A DNA stretch of 64,000 nt from Lentzea flava (lineage in GTDB: Bacteria > Actinomycetota > Actinomycetes > Mycobacteriales > Pseudonocardiaceae): contig NZ_BMRE01000014.1 in NCBI RefSeq assembly GCF_014648475.1, forward strand, positions 62,001 to 126,000, written 5' to 3'. Below are positions 1 through 8,615 of the stretch, piece after piece (within the stretch, counting starts at the first letter, position 1; every line of letters begins with the position of its first letter). The position numbers were made by a program, and so were the translations under genes. The notes beneath the pieces were generated by a model. The model did no database searches, was not told where the DNA came from, and worked only from the letters and a program-made list of their open reading frames with translations.

Positions 1-508
1 GCGGACAGCACGCCATGCGCGCGATTCCGGTGTCACCGTTGGCGAGGATCTCGCACTGCGCCCACTTCTTCACGTCCCAGTTCGGGTGCGGGTACTTGGT
101 GAAGAGGCCCTTGCCGCCGTTGTTGTGGCCCGGCCGGTAGTCCCACGCGCCACCGTTGGGCGGCTGGAACTGGATCGCGCCGAGACCGTTCAGCGGCGGT
201 GTCTGGATCTTGCCCCAGATCAGCACGGTCGGCTTGTGGTTGCCGGAGACCTGACGCACCTTGAAGATCCAGCGGAAGCTCTTGTACTGCTGCTTGTTGT
301 AGTAGATCCAGCCGCGCGAGGCGTTCTTCTGGCTGTGGATCGCGCCGTTCTTCACGACGAACGCGTCCTTGGCGTGCATGGTCCAGCCGTCGAGGGTCTT
401 GCCGTCGAAGATGGGCACCAGCACGGGATCCGCGGCTCTGGCCGGGGTCATCCCCGCGACGAGCGCCAGCACGAAGGCAGCGACTATCCACAATGGACGA
501 CGAAGCAT
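1..508 (-). CDS. Secreted DUF1080 (3-keto-disaccharide hydrolase-type) protein, 3' end outside window
   Basis: The frame is open from an ATG at 508 to the window edge, giving 169 residues with no stop, so the C-terminus is missing. The first ~26 residues form a signal peptide (MLRRPLWIVAAFVLALVAG, then an ARA-AD cleavage site), so the protein is exported. The mature part opens with PIFDGKTLDGW, the hallmark start of DUF1080/concanavalin-like beta-sandwich domains that act on or bind sugars. It continues with further Trp/Tyr-rich strands such as WDYRPGHNNGGKG. GAGGA lies about 9 nt before the ATG. Substrate unknown; a carbohydrate role is family inference. No operon partner is visible, since the next gene on this strand ends 109 bp upstream. 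Confidence 0.75.
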   Translation of the reverse strand, partial: MLRRPLWIVAAFVLALVAGMTPARAADPVLVPIFDGKTLDGWTMHAKDAFVVKNGAIHSQKNASRGWIYYNKQQYKSFRWIFKVRQVSGNHKPTVLIWGKIQTPPLNGLGAIQFQPPNGGAWDYRPGHNNGGKGLFTKYPHPNWDVKKWAQCEILANGDTGIARMACCP

Positions 509-616
509 CTGTTACCGTCCTCGGCTCCGAGGTTTTCGGCAGCGACGGTGCACTCACCGTAGAACCGAGTCATCGGAGCAGTCAACGGAAACGCGTGTTT
601 CTGAAAACGGACAACC

Positions 617-1774
617 CTAGCGCGACAACACCGCCCTCCACAGCAGCCGGGCCAGTTCCGGGTGACAGATGTCGTTGTGGGCACCGGCGATTCCGTCGAT
701 GCGGCGGATCACCGACGTGCAGTCGACGTTGTGCACCTGCCCCCTGGTCAGTTCGCCGGGAGATCCGATGTTGTGGCCGTGGGCGTAGGTGCCCTGCACA
801 CCGTGCGCGCCGATGGCGCCGTACTTCGGGTACTCGTCCAGGTCGACCTGCCGCCCCGACCGCGCGGCCAGCGGGTAGAACCGTCCGATGGCGTAGTCGT
901 GCGACGAGGTCGTGACGATGATCGGACCCGGCACGCGGCCGAGCACGCCGCGGAAGTAGCCGGAGCCGGGTTCACCCGGCAGCCGTTCCGCGAACGACCA
1001 GAGCGACATCGCGCCCTGCACCAGGGTCAGCGTCGCGGGCTGCACCGCGTTCGCCATCGCGGCCGCGGTGATGCAGCCGAAGCTGTGGCCCATCAGGTGG
1101 ATGCGCGCCTGCGGGGCGGCCTGGGCGACCTCGCGGGCGATCCGCGCCGCGCCGCTCTCCCCGAACACCTTCGCGCGGCGCTTCATCTTCCAGAACGTCA
1201 GGATCCGCAACGGCGACAGGATCCCGCCCAGCGCCGGATCCTCCAGGCACGCCCGGTAGAGCTGCTCGGCGTCGAAGGCCATCCCGTCCTCGCCCGGCAG
1301 GTCGGGAACGGAGCTCTCCAGGTAGTCGTAGGCCTGCTTGACCGCCGCCGACATCCGGCACGGGTGCTGCCGCGCGGCTTCGACGATCGTGCGCACCGCG
1401 GCGGTGCGACCGGCGCCTCCCCCGAGCCGCTGAGCCTGCGCCTTGATGAACTCGTCGGAGCGGACGTCCTCGTCGCCCCACGCCTTCGACGGCCAGTGCA
1501 GGCCAACGAGCAAGGCCTTGAAGCCGCCGGGAAGCCGGTGCGCCGCCTCGCGTTCGGCGCGGCAGTCGGCCATGGTCTTCACCCACTGCCCGTACTGCTG
1601 CCGGGCGGCGGGCACGTCGCCGTTCCACCCGTGGATGAAGAAGAACACGTCGGTGACGCCGCGGCGGGCGTCGTACAGGACGTCCGCGCTGTCGCGCCCC
1701 CGCTCGTTGCCCGTCTCGTCGAAGCAGACGAGGTGATAGCTGATGTCGTGGCCTGGCACGGATTCTCGGGACAT
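617..1774 (-). CDS. Alpha/beta hydrolase, DUF726/lipase-like
   Basis: A 385-residue cytosolic protein without signal peptide or membrane segment. FFFIHGWNG near residue 45 is the oxyanion-hole strand of an alpha/beta hydrolase. MGHSFGC near residue 230 is the nucleophile elbow (GxSxG). A late His (AHGVQGTYAHGHN or GAHNDICH) could complete the triad. The protein is longer than a minimal esterase, with an inserted helical region between the oxyanion loop and the nucleophile, as in proteins annotated as alpha/beta hydrolases of unknown substrate. The ATG at 1774 follows a GGTGAT-like site. It stands alone or is weakly coupled to the upstream CGNR gene, about 80 bp away on the same strand. Confidence 0.75.
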   Translation of the reverse strand: MSRESVPGHDISYHLVCFDETGNERGRDSADVLYDARRGVTDVFFFIHGWNGDVPAARQQYGQWVKTMADCRAEREAAHRLPGGFKALLVGLHWPSKAWGDEDVRSDEFIKAQAQRLGGGAGRTAAVRTIVEAARQHPCRMSAAVKQAYDYLESSVPDLPGEDGMAFDAEQLYRACLEDPALGGILSPLRILTFWKMKRRAKVFGESGAARIAREVAQAAPQARIHLMGHSFGCITAAAMANAVQPATLTLVQGAMSLWSFAERLPGEPGSGYFRGVLGRVPGPIIVTTSSHDYAIGRFYPLAARSGRQVDLDEYPKYGAIGAHGVQGTYAHGHNIGSPGELTRGQVHNVDCTSVIRRIDGIAGAHNDICHPELARLLWRAVLSR

Positions 1775-1855
1775 CGCGGATCACCACCACACAAAAGCGC
1801 GCCCTACTGTTCTCCGGTTATCGGAACTGAGGCGGCTCATGTGTAGCCTCTGCGA

Positions 1856-2419
1856 TCAGGAAAACCCGTTCGGACCAGGGGATTCACCCCGATTGCGCCG
1901 GTAGTGTCGTGCCGCGCGGACCCTGTTGCCACACGCCGGCGAGCACCACTCGCGCCGCGGGTGGTCCTTGACGAAGTACAGCACGCAGCCCGGCGCATAA
2001 CAGGCGCGCAACAGCACCCGGTTGTCGCCGGTGAACAGCTCCACGGCCTCGGCGGCGATGGCAGCAAGCGCTTGCCGGGCGAGCGGACCCTCGCTTGCGT
2101 TGTCCCGCAACAGTTCCCCGTCGCTCACCGCCAGCTGAGGCCACTGCCGCGCACTCCTCGCCGCGCGGTTCACCTCGGCCACCGCGCGCTCCAGGTCACG
2201 ATTCCGCGCGATCGCACGCGTGTCCTCGGTGAGCACGCCGGCGAGATCGCGGAGTGCTTGCCGCAGCGCCCGGAACGCCGTGAGGTCGTCCTCGTCCGCG
2301 GGCACGCCCAGGAAGTCGCGAAGCCCACGGACCGTGGTCAGGTCGTCGTGCACCTGCGACCGGTTGGCCCAGATGGTGTTCATCAGCAGGACCGGACGTG
2401 GTTCGTCGGGCGTCAGCAC
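1856..2419 (-). CDS. CGNR zinc-finger transcriptional regulator (ABATE domain)
   Basis: A 187-residue protein. The N-terminal half carries the ABATE-type region (PVLLMNTIWANR followed by a helical domain). The C-terminus carries a zinc-binding module, C-x4-C ... CSPACGNR, which names the family; these are putative stress-type transcription regulators. I chose GTG 2419 because the alternative ATG at 2455 lies inside a repeat cluster that looks like its own control region. With the ATG the protein would be 199 residues. It is divergent from the DUF1348 gene at 2501, so the two probably share control sequences. DNA binding is inferred from the family. Confidence 0.8.
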   Translation of the reverse strand: MLTPDEPRPVLLMNTIWANRSQVHDDLTTVRGLRDFLGVPADEDDLTAFRALRQALRDLAGVLTEDTRAIARNRDLERAVAEVNRAARSARQWPQLAVSDGELLRDNASEGPLARQALAAIAAEAVELFTGDNRVLLRACYAPGCVLYFVKDHPRREWCSPACGNRVRAARHYRRNRGESPGPNGFS

Positions 2420-2421
2420 AT

Positions 2422-2466
2422 CTAACGGTAACACAGGCTTGCATCCGTTAGGCATCCGTTCTAACG
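2422..2466. promoter_or_regulatory. Repeat cluster between divergent CGNR and DUF1348 genes
   Basis: CTAACG occurs on the plus strand at 2422 and 2461 and on the minus strand over 2446-2451. GCATCCGTT is repeated directly at 2441-2449 and 2452-2460, an 11-bp period that puts both copies on one face of the helix. The position between divergent genes, one encoding a DNA-binding protein, suggests an operator. The binding protein is inferred. Confidence 0.5.
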
Positions 2467-2500
2467 TTTGCAGCGTCGCCCAACCGTTGGAAGGACTCCC

Positions 2501-2935
2501 GTGAATCTCGTCCCCCCGTTCGACGCCGACACCGCCCGGCTCAAGGTGCAGGCGGCCCAGGACGCCTGGAACACCCGCGATCCCCAGCGGGTTGCCCGCG
2601 CCTACACCCCGGATTCGGTGTGGCGCAACAGGTCCGAGTTCATCCGCGGCACCGGCGAGATCATCGCGTTCCTGACGAAGAAGTGGGAGCGCGAGCACGA
2701 GTACGCGCTGCGCAAGTCGCTGTGGGCCTACGGCGACAACCGCATCGCCGTGCGCTTCCAGTACGAGTGGCACGACGACGAGGGCCAGTGGTGGCGCAGC
2801 TACGGCAACGAGAACTGGGAGTTCGCGCCGTCGGGCCTGATGAGCCGCCGCGAGGCGAGCATCAACGACGTGCGGATCTCGGCGGAGGACCGCCGCATCG
2901 ACCCCAGCTCGACCTACGACCTCCCGACGGAGTGA
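2501..2935 (+). CDS. DUF1348 / NTF2-like (SnoaL-fold) protein
   Basis: A 144-residue protein with the features of the DUF1348 group of NTF2-fold proteins: an N-terminal helix (AAQDAWNTRDPQRVARAYT) and the strand TPDSVWRNRSEFIRG. FLTKKWERE and FQYEWHDDEGQWWRSYGNE follow, and all four are characteristic of the group. The fold usually binds small hydrophobic ligands or acts as a small isomerase or hydrolase; no reaction can be assigned. GTG 2501 is preceded by GGAAGGA at good spacing, which decides the start. The MOSC gene begins 4 bp after its stop, so the two are probably cotranscribed. Divergent from the CGNR regulator, which may control it. Confidence 0.85.
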   Translation: MNLVPPFDADTARLKVQAAQDAWNTRDPQRVARAYTPDSVWRNRSEFIRGTGEIIAFLTKKWEREHEYALRKSLWAYGDNRIAVRFQYEWHDDEGQWWRSYGNENWEFAPSGLMSRREASINDVRISAEDRRIDPSSTYDLPTE

Positions 2936-2939
2936 CGAG

Positions 2940-3620
2940 ATGCACGTCGAAGCGCTGTGGCGCTACCCGGTGAAGTCACTGGGCGGCGAACCGCTCCAGC
3001 AGGCCGAGTTCACCACCGACGGCGTGGCGGGCGACCGGCTCGTCCACGTCCGGGGCCCGCGCGGGGTCCTGACCGGACGCACCCGGTACGGCCTGCTCAC
3101 CATCCCGGCCTCCACCGGCCCCGACGGCCCGCTCGTGGACGGACATCCTTGGGACAGCTGGGAAGCCCACGCGCTGGTGCTCCCCCACGGCGGCCGGCTG
3201 ACCCGCTACACCGGGCCGGAACGCTTCGACGTGCTCAACGTTCTGGTGGCCACGGACGGCCAGGTCGAGGCGGCCGGCGTCGACGTGCGGCGGCTGCGGC
3301 CCAACATCCTGATCGGCGGTGTGGAGGCCGGCGAGGAGGACGGCTGGCCGGGGCACGCGCTGGTGATCGGTGACGTGGTCATCGGGATGTTCCAGAAGCG
3401 GGCGCGGTGCGTGGTCACGACGATCGACCCGGACACCGGGGCGCAGGACCTCGACGTGCACCGGCGGATCCGGCGCGAGTTCGGCGGGGTGCTGTGCCTC
3501 GACAGCTGGGTGGTCCGGCCGGGCGTGGTCGACGTGGGTGACACCGTGGAGGTGGTGCCGACCGACGAGCTGCCCGACCGCGTCGGCGGGTGGATCGTCG
3601 GGGCTCCTTACGCCGTCTGA
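2940..3620 (+). CDS. MOSC-domain protein (molybdenum cofactor sulfurase C-terminal-like)
   Basis: A 226-residue protein in which an N-terminal MOSC beta-barrel (LWRYPVKSLGGE, residues 5-16) precedes a MOSC domain. The domain contains the family signature RCVVTTIDPDTGAQ and the terminal VVDVGDTVEV. MOSC proteins carry or transfer sulfur on, or bind, the molybdenum cofactor, as in mARC-type reductases. The conserved Cys sits in KRARCVV. Cytosolic; it follows the NTF2-like gene by 4 bp and probably shares its mRNA. It may use molybdate delivered by the modABC operon at 28464-30999, but that link is only thematic. Confidence 0.85.
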   Translation: MHVEALWRYPVKSLGGEPLQQAEFTTDGVAGDRLVHVRGPRGVLTGRTRYGLLTIPASTGPDGPLVDGHPWDSWEAHALVLPHGGRLTRYTGPERFDVLNVLVATDGQVEAAGVDVRRLRPNILIGGVEAGEEDGWPGHALVIGDVVIGMFQKRARCVVTTIDPDTGAQDLDVHRRIRREFGGVLCLDSWVVRPGVVDVGDTVEVVPTDELPDRVGGWIVGAPYAV

Positions 3621-3703
3621 ACCTCCAAATGTCCGATTGAGGAACATCGGAGCACTTGCCAGCCTGGCGACCGGGGAAACACTTCGTCGCCTTGGGGGAC
3701 TTC

Positions 3704-4159
3704 GTGCTGCGTCACCGGCCACGGTTGATACCGGCGAAATCGCACCGCGGCCGGCGAGGCTTGTTCGTGGCCTTCGCCGGCCTCGGCCTGCTCGCAGGCT
3801 GTTCCACCGCACCGGACACCGGCGCGGACGCTCCGCGCGCCGCGGTCGACGCCTACGTCCAAGCACTCAACGCCCGCGACGCACAGGCTCTGTCCCGTCT
3901 GGCTCCGCCGGGCAACGACGCGACCGACGACATCCGCCGGCGAATCGACACCAACGGCGGCCGGGACATCCGTCTCACCAACGCCGACATCTCCAGCGAG
4001 ACCACCCCGGACGTTGCAGCGGCGCGGCTCACCGGCACCAGCTCGGCCGGTGACTACAGCGAGCGCATCACGTTGGCCCGCACGGACGGCCGCTGGTACG
4101 TCGTGCTCGGCGAAGCGCGCCAGAACCCGTCGAAACAGCCCGCCGGCACTGAACCGTAA
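3704..4159 (+). CDS. Lipoprotein with NTF2-like / DUF4878-type domain
   Basis: A 151-residue secreted lipoprotein. After a basic N-terminus (RHRPRLIPAKSHRGRRG) comes a hydrophobic stretch ending in the lipobox LLAGC. The mature domain starts PRAAVDAYVQALNARDAQ, typical of small cystatin/NTF2-like domains of actinobacterial lipoproteins, and ends in a strand DGRWYVVLGEA. GTG 3704 is preceded by GGGGGA at 5 nt, which I prefer over the in-frame TTG at 3656. Role unknown; such proteins sit on the outer face of the membrane. Base composition is like its neighbours. Confidence 0.75.
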   Translation: MLRHRPRLIPAKSHRGRRGLFVAFAGLGLLAGCSTAPDTGADAPRAAVDAYVQALNARDAQALSRLAPPGNDATDDIRRRIDTNGGRDIRLTNADISSETTPDVAAARLTGTSSAGDYSERITLARTDGRWYVVLGEARQNPSKQPAGTEP

Positions 4160-4238
4160 GCCGCCGGACCCCCGCGGTGAGTCGAAGATCTCCGTACACT
4201 CCGGACCGTCATCCGGACTTGGGGGATTGGGGGCCGCC

Positions 4239-5387
4239 GTGAGCGGAAGCAGGGTGTTGGTGGCGGGGGCGAGCATCGCGGGACCCGCGCTCGCCCACTG
4301 GCTGCGCAGGCGCGGAGCCGAGGTAACCGTCGTCGAGCGCGCTCCCGGGCTGCGGCCCGGCGGTCAGGCGGTGGACGCGCGCGGGGTGGCCAAGGAGGTC
4401 ATCCGGCGGATGGGGCTGGACGCGGCGGTGCGCGCGGCGTGCACCGACACCGCCGGCGCGCACACCGTGGACATCGACGGGAACGTGGTGCAGACGTTCA
4501 GCGCCGAGGACGACGGCGGCGACGGGTTCATCGCGGACATCGAGATCCTGCGCGGGGACTTCGCCCAGGTGCTGTACGACGACACCCGCGACGGCGTCGA
4601 GTACCTCTTCGGCGACCGCATCGCCGAGCTCGGCCAGGACGCGGACGGGGTCGACGTGACCTTCGCGAGCGGCGGACGGCGGCGCTTCGACCTCGTGATC
4701 GGGGCCGACGGGCTGCACTCGTCGTTGCGCGCGATGGTCTTCGGGCCGCACGAGCGGTTCATCCGGCACCTCGGGCTCGTGCTCGCCTTCTACAGCGTGC
4801 CCAACGAGTTCGGGCTCGACCGGTGGTACGTCGAGTACCAGGAGAAGGGGTCCGGGCGGTCCGCGGCCCTGCGGCCCATCCAGGACGCCACCAGGGGAAT
4901 GGCCCTGTTCTCCTTCCCCGCGGCCGAGTTCGACGTCGACCACCGCGACGTCGAGGCTCAGAAGCGGTTGCTGCGCGAGCAGGTGGCCGACCTCGGCTGG
5001 CTGACCCCGCGCATCCTCGCGCACCTCGACGACGCCCCGGACTTCTACCTCGACCAGGTGGCCCAGGTGGTGATGGACCGCTGGTCGGACGGACGGGTGG
5101 GGCTGATCGGCGACGCGGCGTTCTGCTCGTCGCCGATGTCCGGGCAGGGCACCGGCCTCGCCCTGGTCGGCGCCTACCTGCTGGCGGGCGAACTGGCCGC
5201 CGCCGGGTGGGACCCCGCGGCCGGGTTCGCCGCCTACGAGGCGCGGATGCGGTCGTTCGTCGAGGACAACCAGGAGATCGGCCGGCTGCACGTGCAGATC
5301 CGCGGCGGCGCGGAGCCCGACATGGAGACGCTCATGCCGCTGGTCGACCGTGCGATCAACGGCATGGAGCTGCCCGAGTACGCCTAG
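4239..5387 (+). CDS. FAD-dependent monooxygenase (PHBH/UbiH-type)
   Basis: A 382-residue single-component flavoprotein monooxygenase. Residues 5-16 (RVLVAGASIAGP) form the Rossmann FAD-binding loop, a GxGxxG variant with Ser. IGADGLHSSLR is the DG motif for FAD/NAD(P)H. GDAAFCSSPMSGQGTGLAL is the GD motif that binds the FAD ribityl chain. The family hydroxylates aromatic or polyketide-like substrates using NAD(P)H and O2, and tetracycline-inactivating enzymes belong to the same fold. The GTG start follows a G-rich site (GGGGGATTGGGGG). Its stop overlaps the convergent icmF stop by 4 bp. No pathway neighbours, so the substrate is open. Confidence 0.85.
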   Translation: MSGSRVLVAGASIAGPALAHWLRRRGAEVTVVERAPGLRPGGQAVDARGVAKEVIRRMGLDAAVRAACTDTAGAHTVDIDGNVVQTFSAEDDGGDGFIADIEILRGDFAQVLYDDTRDGVEYLFGDRIAELGQDADGVDVTFASGGRRRFDLVIGADGLHSSLRAMVFGPHERFIRHLGLVLAFYSVPNEFGLDRWYVEYQEKGSGRSAALRPIQDATRGMALFSFPAAEFDVDHRDVEAQKRLLREQVADLGWLTPRILAHLDDAPDFYLDQVAQVVMDRWSDGRVGLIGDAAFCSSPMSGQGTGLALVGAYLLAGELAAAGWDPAAGFAAYEARMRSFVEDNQEIGRLHVQIRGGAEPDMETLMPLVDRAINGMELPEYA

Positions 5388-8300
5388 ACGTTGCGGCGGT
5401 ACTGGCCGCCGACCTCGAAGAACGCCTCCGTGATCTGACCGAGCGTGCAGACGCGGGCGGCGTCCATCAGCACGGCGAACACGTTCTCGTTCGTCTGCGC
5501 GACCTCGCGCAGGCGGGCGAGGGCCTTCTGCGCCTCGTCGCGGTGTGCCGACTGGAACGCACGCGTGCGCTCGACCTGCGACGCCTTCTCCTCCTCGGTG
5601 GCGCGGGCGAGCTCGATCTTCACGACCTCGCGCTCGCCGCCCTCGGGGAGGAAGGTGTTGACGCCGATCAACGGCAGCGAGCCGTCGTGCTTGCGCTGTT
5701 CGTAGAGCATCGACTCGTCCTGGATGCGGCCGCGCTGGTAGCCGGTCTCCATCGCGCCGAGCACGCCGCCGCGCTCGGAGATGCGGTCGAACTCCATCAG
5801 CACGGCCTCTTCGACGAGGTCGGTCAGCTCGTCGATGACGAACGAGCCCTGCAACGGGTTCTCGTTCGCGGACAGGCCCCACTCCTTGTTGATGATCATC
5901 TGGATGGCCATCGCGCGGCGGACCGACGACTCCGTGGGAGTGGTGATCGCCTCGTCGTAGGCGTTGGTGTGCAAGGAGTTGCAGTTGTCGTACAACGCGC
6001 ACAACGCCTGCAGCGTCGTGCGGATGTCGTTGAAGTCCATCTCCTGCGCGTGCAGCGAACGGCCCGAGGTCTGCACGTGGTACTTGAACTTCTGCGAACG
6101 CTCGGCGGCGCCGTAGCGGTCGCGCATGGCCACGGCCCAGATCCGCCTGGCCACGCGGCCGATGACGCTGTACTCGGCGTCCATGCCGTTGGAGAAGAAG
6201 AACGACAGGTTCGGCGCGAAGTCGTCGATGTGCATGCCGCGCGCCAGGTACGACTCGACGTAGGTGAAACCGTTGGCGAGCGTGAAGGCGAGCTGGCTGA
6301 TGGGGTTCGCGCCGGCCTCGGCGATGTGGTAGCCGGAGATCGACACCGAGTAGAAGTTGCGGACCTGGTTCTGGATGAACCACTCCTGGATGTCCGCCAT
6401 CATCCGCAACGAGAACTCGGTGGAGAAGATGCAGGTGTTCTGGCCCTGGTCCTCCTTGAGGATGTCGGCCTGCACGGTGCCGCGCACGTTCGCCAGCGCA
6501 TAACGGCGCAGCTGCTCGTACTCCTCGGCGGACGGCTCGCGGTCGTGCTCCGCGCGGAACTTGTCGACCTGCTGGTCGATCACCGTGTTCAGGAAGTACG
6601 CGAGGATCGTCGGCGCCGGGCCGTTGATCGTCATCGACACGGACGTCGTCGGCCCGACGAGGTCGAAGCCGTCGTAGAGCGCCTTCATGTCGTCCAGCGA
6701 CGCGATGGAGACGCCGGAGGTGCCGATCTTGCCGTAGACGTCCGGCGGGGTGTCGGGGTCACGGCCGTAAAGCGTCACCGAGTCGAACGCGGTCGACAGG
6801 CGGGTGGCCGGGCTGCCCTTGGACAGGTACTTGAAGCGGCGGTTGGTGCGGAAGGCGTCGCCCTCGCCCGCGAACATGCGCGCCGGGTCCTCGCCCTCGC
6901 GCTTGAACGGGAAAACGCCCGCGGTGTACGGGAAGTAGCCCGGCAGGTTCTCCTTGCGCAGGAACCGCAGCAGCGAGCCTTCGTCGTCGTAGCGCGGCAG
7001 GCTGACCCGGCGGACCTGGTTGCCGGACAACGTCTCCCGCGTCAGCTTGGTGTGGATCTCCTTGTCCCGCACCTTGAACACGAGCTCGTCGCCGGAGTAC
7101 TGCTCGCGGGTCTTCTCCCAGCCGCTCAACAGGTCGGCGGTGTCGCGGTCGACCCCGCGCTCGGCCTCCGCCGCCAGTTCCGCGATGTCGGCGGTCGCCT
7201 TGCCGGCCGCCTCCAGCGCCTTCTGCGCGGCGGTGAGCCGGGTGTGCGCGCGGACCGCCTCGACCTGCTCCTCGGTCCTGCGGTGGTAGGCGCGCACGGT
7301 GTCCGCGATGTCGGACAGGTAGCGGGCACGCGACGCGGGCACGATCGTGGACGCCGACGTCGACGTCTTGCCGTTGACCTTCGGCAGCGAGCCTTCCTCC
7401 ACGGCCAGGCCGTGTTCGACGAGACCGTCGCGCAGGAACTGGTACAGCGCGGTGACGCCGTCGTCGTTGAACGTCGCGGCGGACGTGCCGAACACCGGCA
7501 TGTCCTCCCACTTGGCGCCGAACGCCTCGCGGTTGCGCACCATCTGCCGTGCCACGTCGCGACGCGCGTCCTCGGCACCGCGGCGCTCGAACTTGTTGAT
7601 CGCCACGGCGTCGGCGTAGTCGAGCATGTCGATCTTCTCGAGCTGGGACGCGGCACCGAACTCCGGCGTCATCACGTACAGCGAGAAGTCCACGAACGGC
7701 ACGATGGCCGCGTCGCCCTGACCGATACCGGGCGTCTCGACGATGACCAGATCCGCACCGGAAGCCTTGCACGCCACGATGGCCTGCTCCAGACCGTCCG
7801 GGATCTCGCTGCCCGCACGGCGCGTGGCCAGCGAACGGAAGAACACGCGGTCGCCGTCGAGGCAGTTCATCCGGATGCGGTCGCCGAGCAGCGCGCCACC
7901 ACCGCGGCGCCGGGTCGGGTCGACGGCCAGGACCGCGATGCGCAGCTTGTCCTGCTGGTCGAGCCGGAAGCGGCGCACCAGTTCGTCGGTGAGCGACGAC
8001 TTGCCCGAGCCACCGGTGCCGGTGATGCCGAGAACCGGGACCTTGCGGGTGGTCTCGATCGGGCCCGCGATACCGGCCTCGATGTGCGTGATCGCGCGCG
8101 CCAGGGCCTCGTCGGCACCCGTCAGCAACGCCTCGTGGCTGAACGGCTCGGTGAGCGCGTGGTCGCACTCCTCGATCATCAGGTTGATCATGCGCGCGAG
8201 ACCCAGCGTCTGCCCGTCCTGCGGCGAGAAGATCCGCGCGACACCGCGCGAGTGCAGCAGCTCGATCTCCTCGGGGACGATGACGCCGCCACCGCCGCCG

Positions 8301-8590
8301 TAGACCCTGATGTGCCCGGCGCCGCGCTCGTTCAGCAGCTCCACCAGGTACGAGAAGTACTCGACGTGCCCGCCCTGGTAGGCGCTGATGGCAACGCCCT
8401 GCACGTCCTCCTGGATCGCGGCGGTGACGACCTCCGCCACCGACCTGTTGTGGCCGAGGTGGATGACCTCCGCACCCTGCGACTGCAGGATGCGCCGCAT
8501 GATGTTGATCGCCGCGTCGTGGCCGTCGAACAGGCTCGACGCGGTCACGAAGCGGACCGGGTTCACCGGCCGGTGCAGTGAGGTCGCCAT
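5384..8590 (-). CDS. icmF: Fused isobutyryl-CoA mutase IcmF (B12 domain-GTPase-mutase)
   Basis: A 1068-residue adenosylcobalamin enzyme that interconverts isobutyryl-CoA and n-butyryl-CoA and carries its own G-protein chaperone. Order of domains: a B12-binding domain (residues ~10-145, DGHDAAINIMRRIL holding the cobalt-ligand His); a MeaI-type GTPase (~185-430, P-loop GITGTGGSGKSS); and a methylmalonyl-CoA-mutase-like barrel (~520-1068, SISGYHIAEAGANP and the late ENPLQGSFVIDELTD). Length and order match known IcmF proteins of about 1080 residues. The ATG at 8590 starts MATSLHRPVNPVRF; further upstream in-frame sequence has no family similarity. Likely feeds valine and butyrate carbon. A dyad lies just upstream. 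Confidence 0.95.
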   Translation of the reverse strand: MATSLHRPVNPVRFVTASSLFDGHDAAINIMRRILQSQGAEVIHLGHNRSVAEVVTAAIQEDVQGVAISAYQGGHVEYFSYLVELLNERGAGHIRVYGGGGGVIVPEEIELLHSRGVARIFSPQDGQTLGLARMINLMIEECDHALTEPFSHEALLTGADEALARAITHIEAGIAGPIETTRKVPVLGITGTGGSGKSSLTDELVRRFRLDQQDKLRIAVLAVDPTRRRGGGALLGDRIRMNCLDGDRVFFRSLATRRAGSEIPDGLEQAIVACKASGADLVIVETPGIGQGDAAIVPFVDFSLYVMTPEFGAASQLEKIDMLDYADAVAINKFERRGAEDARRDVARQMVRNREAFGAKWEDMPVFGTSAATFNDDGVTALYQFLRDGLVEHGLAVEEGSLPKVNGKTSTSASTIVPASRARYLSDIADTVRAYHRRTEEQVEAVRAHTRLTAAQKALEAAGKATADIAELAAEAERGVDRDTADLLSGWEKTREQYSGDELVFKVRDKEIHTKLTRETLSGNQVRRVSLPRYDDEGSLLRFLRKENLPGYFPYTAGVFPFKREGEDPARMFAGEGDAFRTNRRFKYLSKGSPATRLSTAFDSVTLYGRDPDTPPDVYGKIGTSGVSIASLDDMKALYDGFDLVGPTTSVSMTINGPAPTILAYFLNTVIDQQVDKFRAEHDREPSAEEYEQLRRYALANVRGTVQADILKEDQGQNTCIFSTEFSLRMMADIQEWFIQNQVRNFYSVSISGYHIAEAGANPISQLAFTLANGFTYVESYLARGMHIDDFAPNLSFFFSNGMDAEYSVIGRVARRIWAVAMRDRYGAAERSQKFKYHVQTSGRSLHAQEMDFNDIRTTLQALCALYDNCNSLHTNAYDEAITTPTESSVRRAMAIQMIINKEWGLSANENPLQGSFVIDELTDLVEEAVLMEFDRISERGGVLGAMETGYQRGRIQDESMLYEQRKHDGSLPLIGVNTFLPEGGEREVVKIELARATEEEKASQVERTRAFQSAHRDEAQKALARLREVAQTNENVFAVLMDAARVCTLGQITEAFFEVGGQYRRNV

Positions 8591-8593
8591 GAG

Positions 8594-8615
8594 AATAGTT
8601 TGACTTCCTACTATT
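8594..8615. promoter_or_regulatory. Dyad immediately upstream of icmF
   Basis: AATAGT at 8594-8599 and ACTATT at 8610-8615 form 6-bp inverted arms around a 10-bp spacer, beginning 4 bp before the icmF ATG. In this GC-rich background the A/T-rich arms stand out and fit a small repressor site overlapping the promoter or leader. No bound protein can be named. Confidence 0.35.

Noticed and set aside
4439..8581. A very long plus-strand open frame (about 1380 codons) opposite icmF
   Set aside because: It is antisense to a gene with unmistakable IcmF motifs along its whole length, and its translation is low-complexity Arg/Val/Asp without domains. High GC content leaves the opposite frame open.
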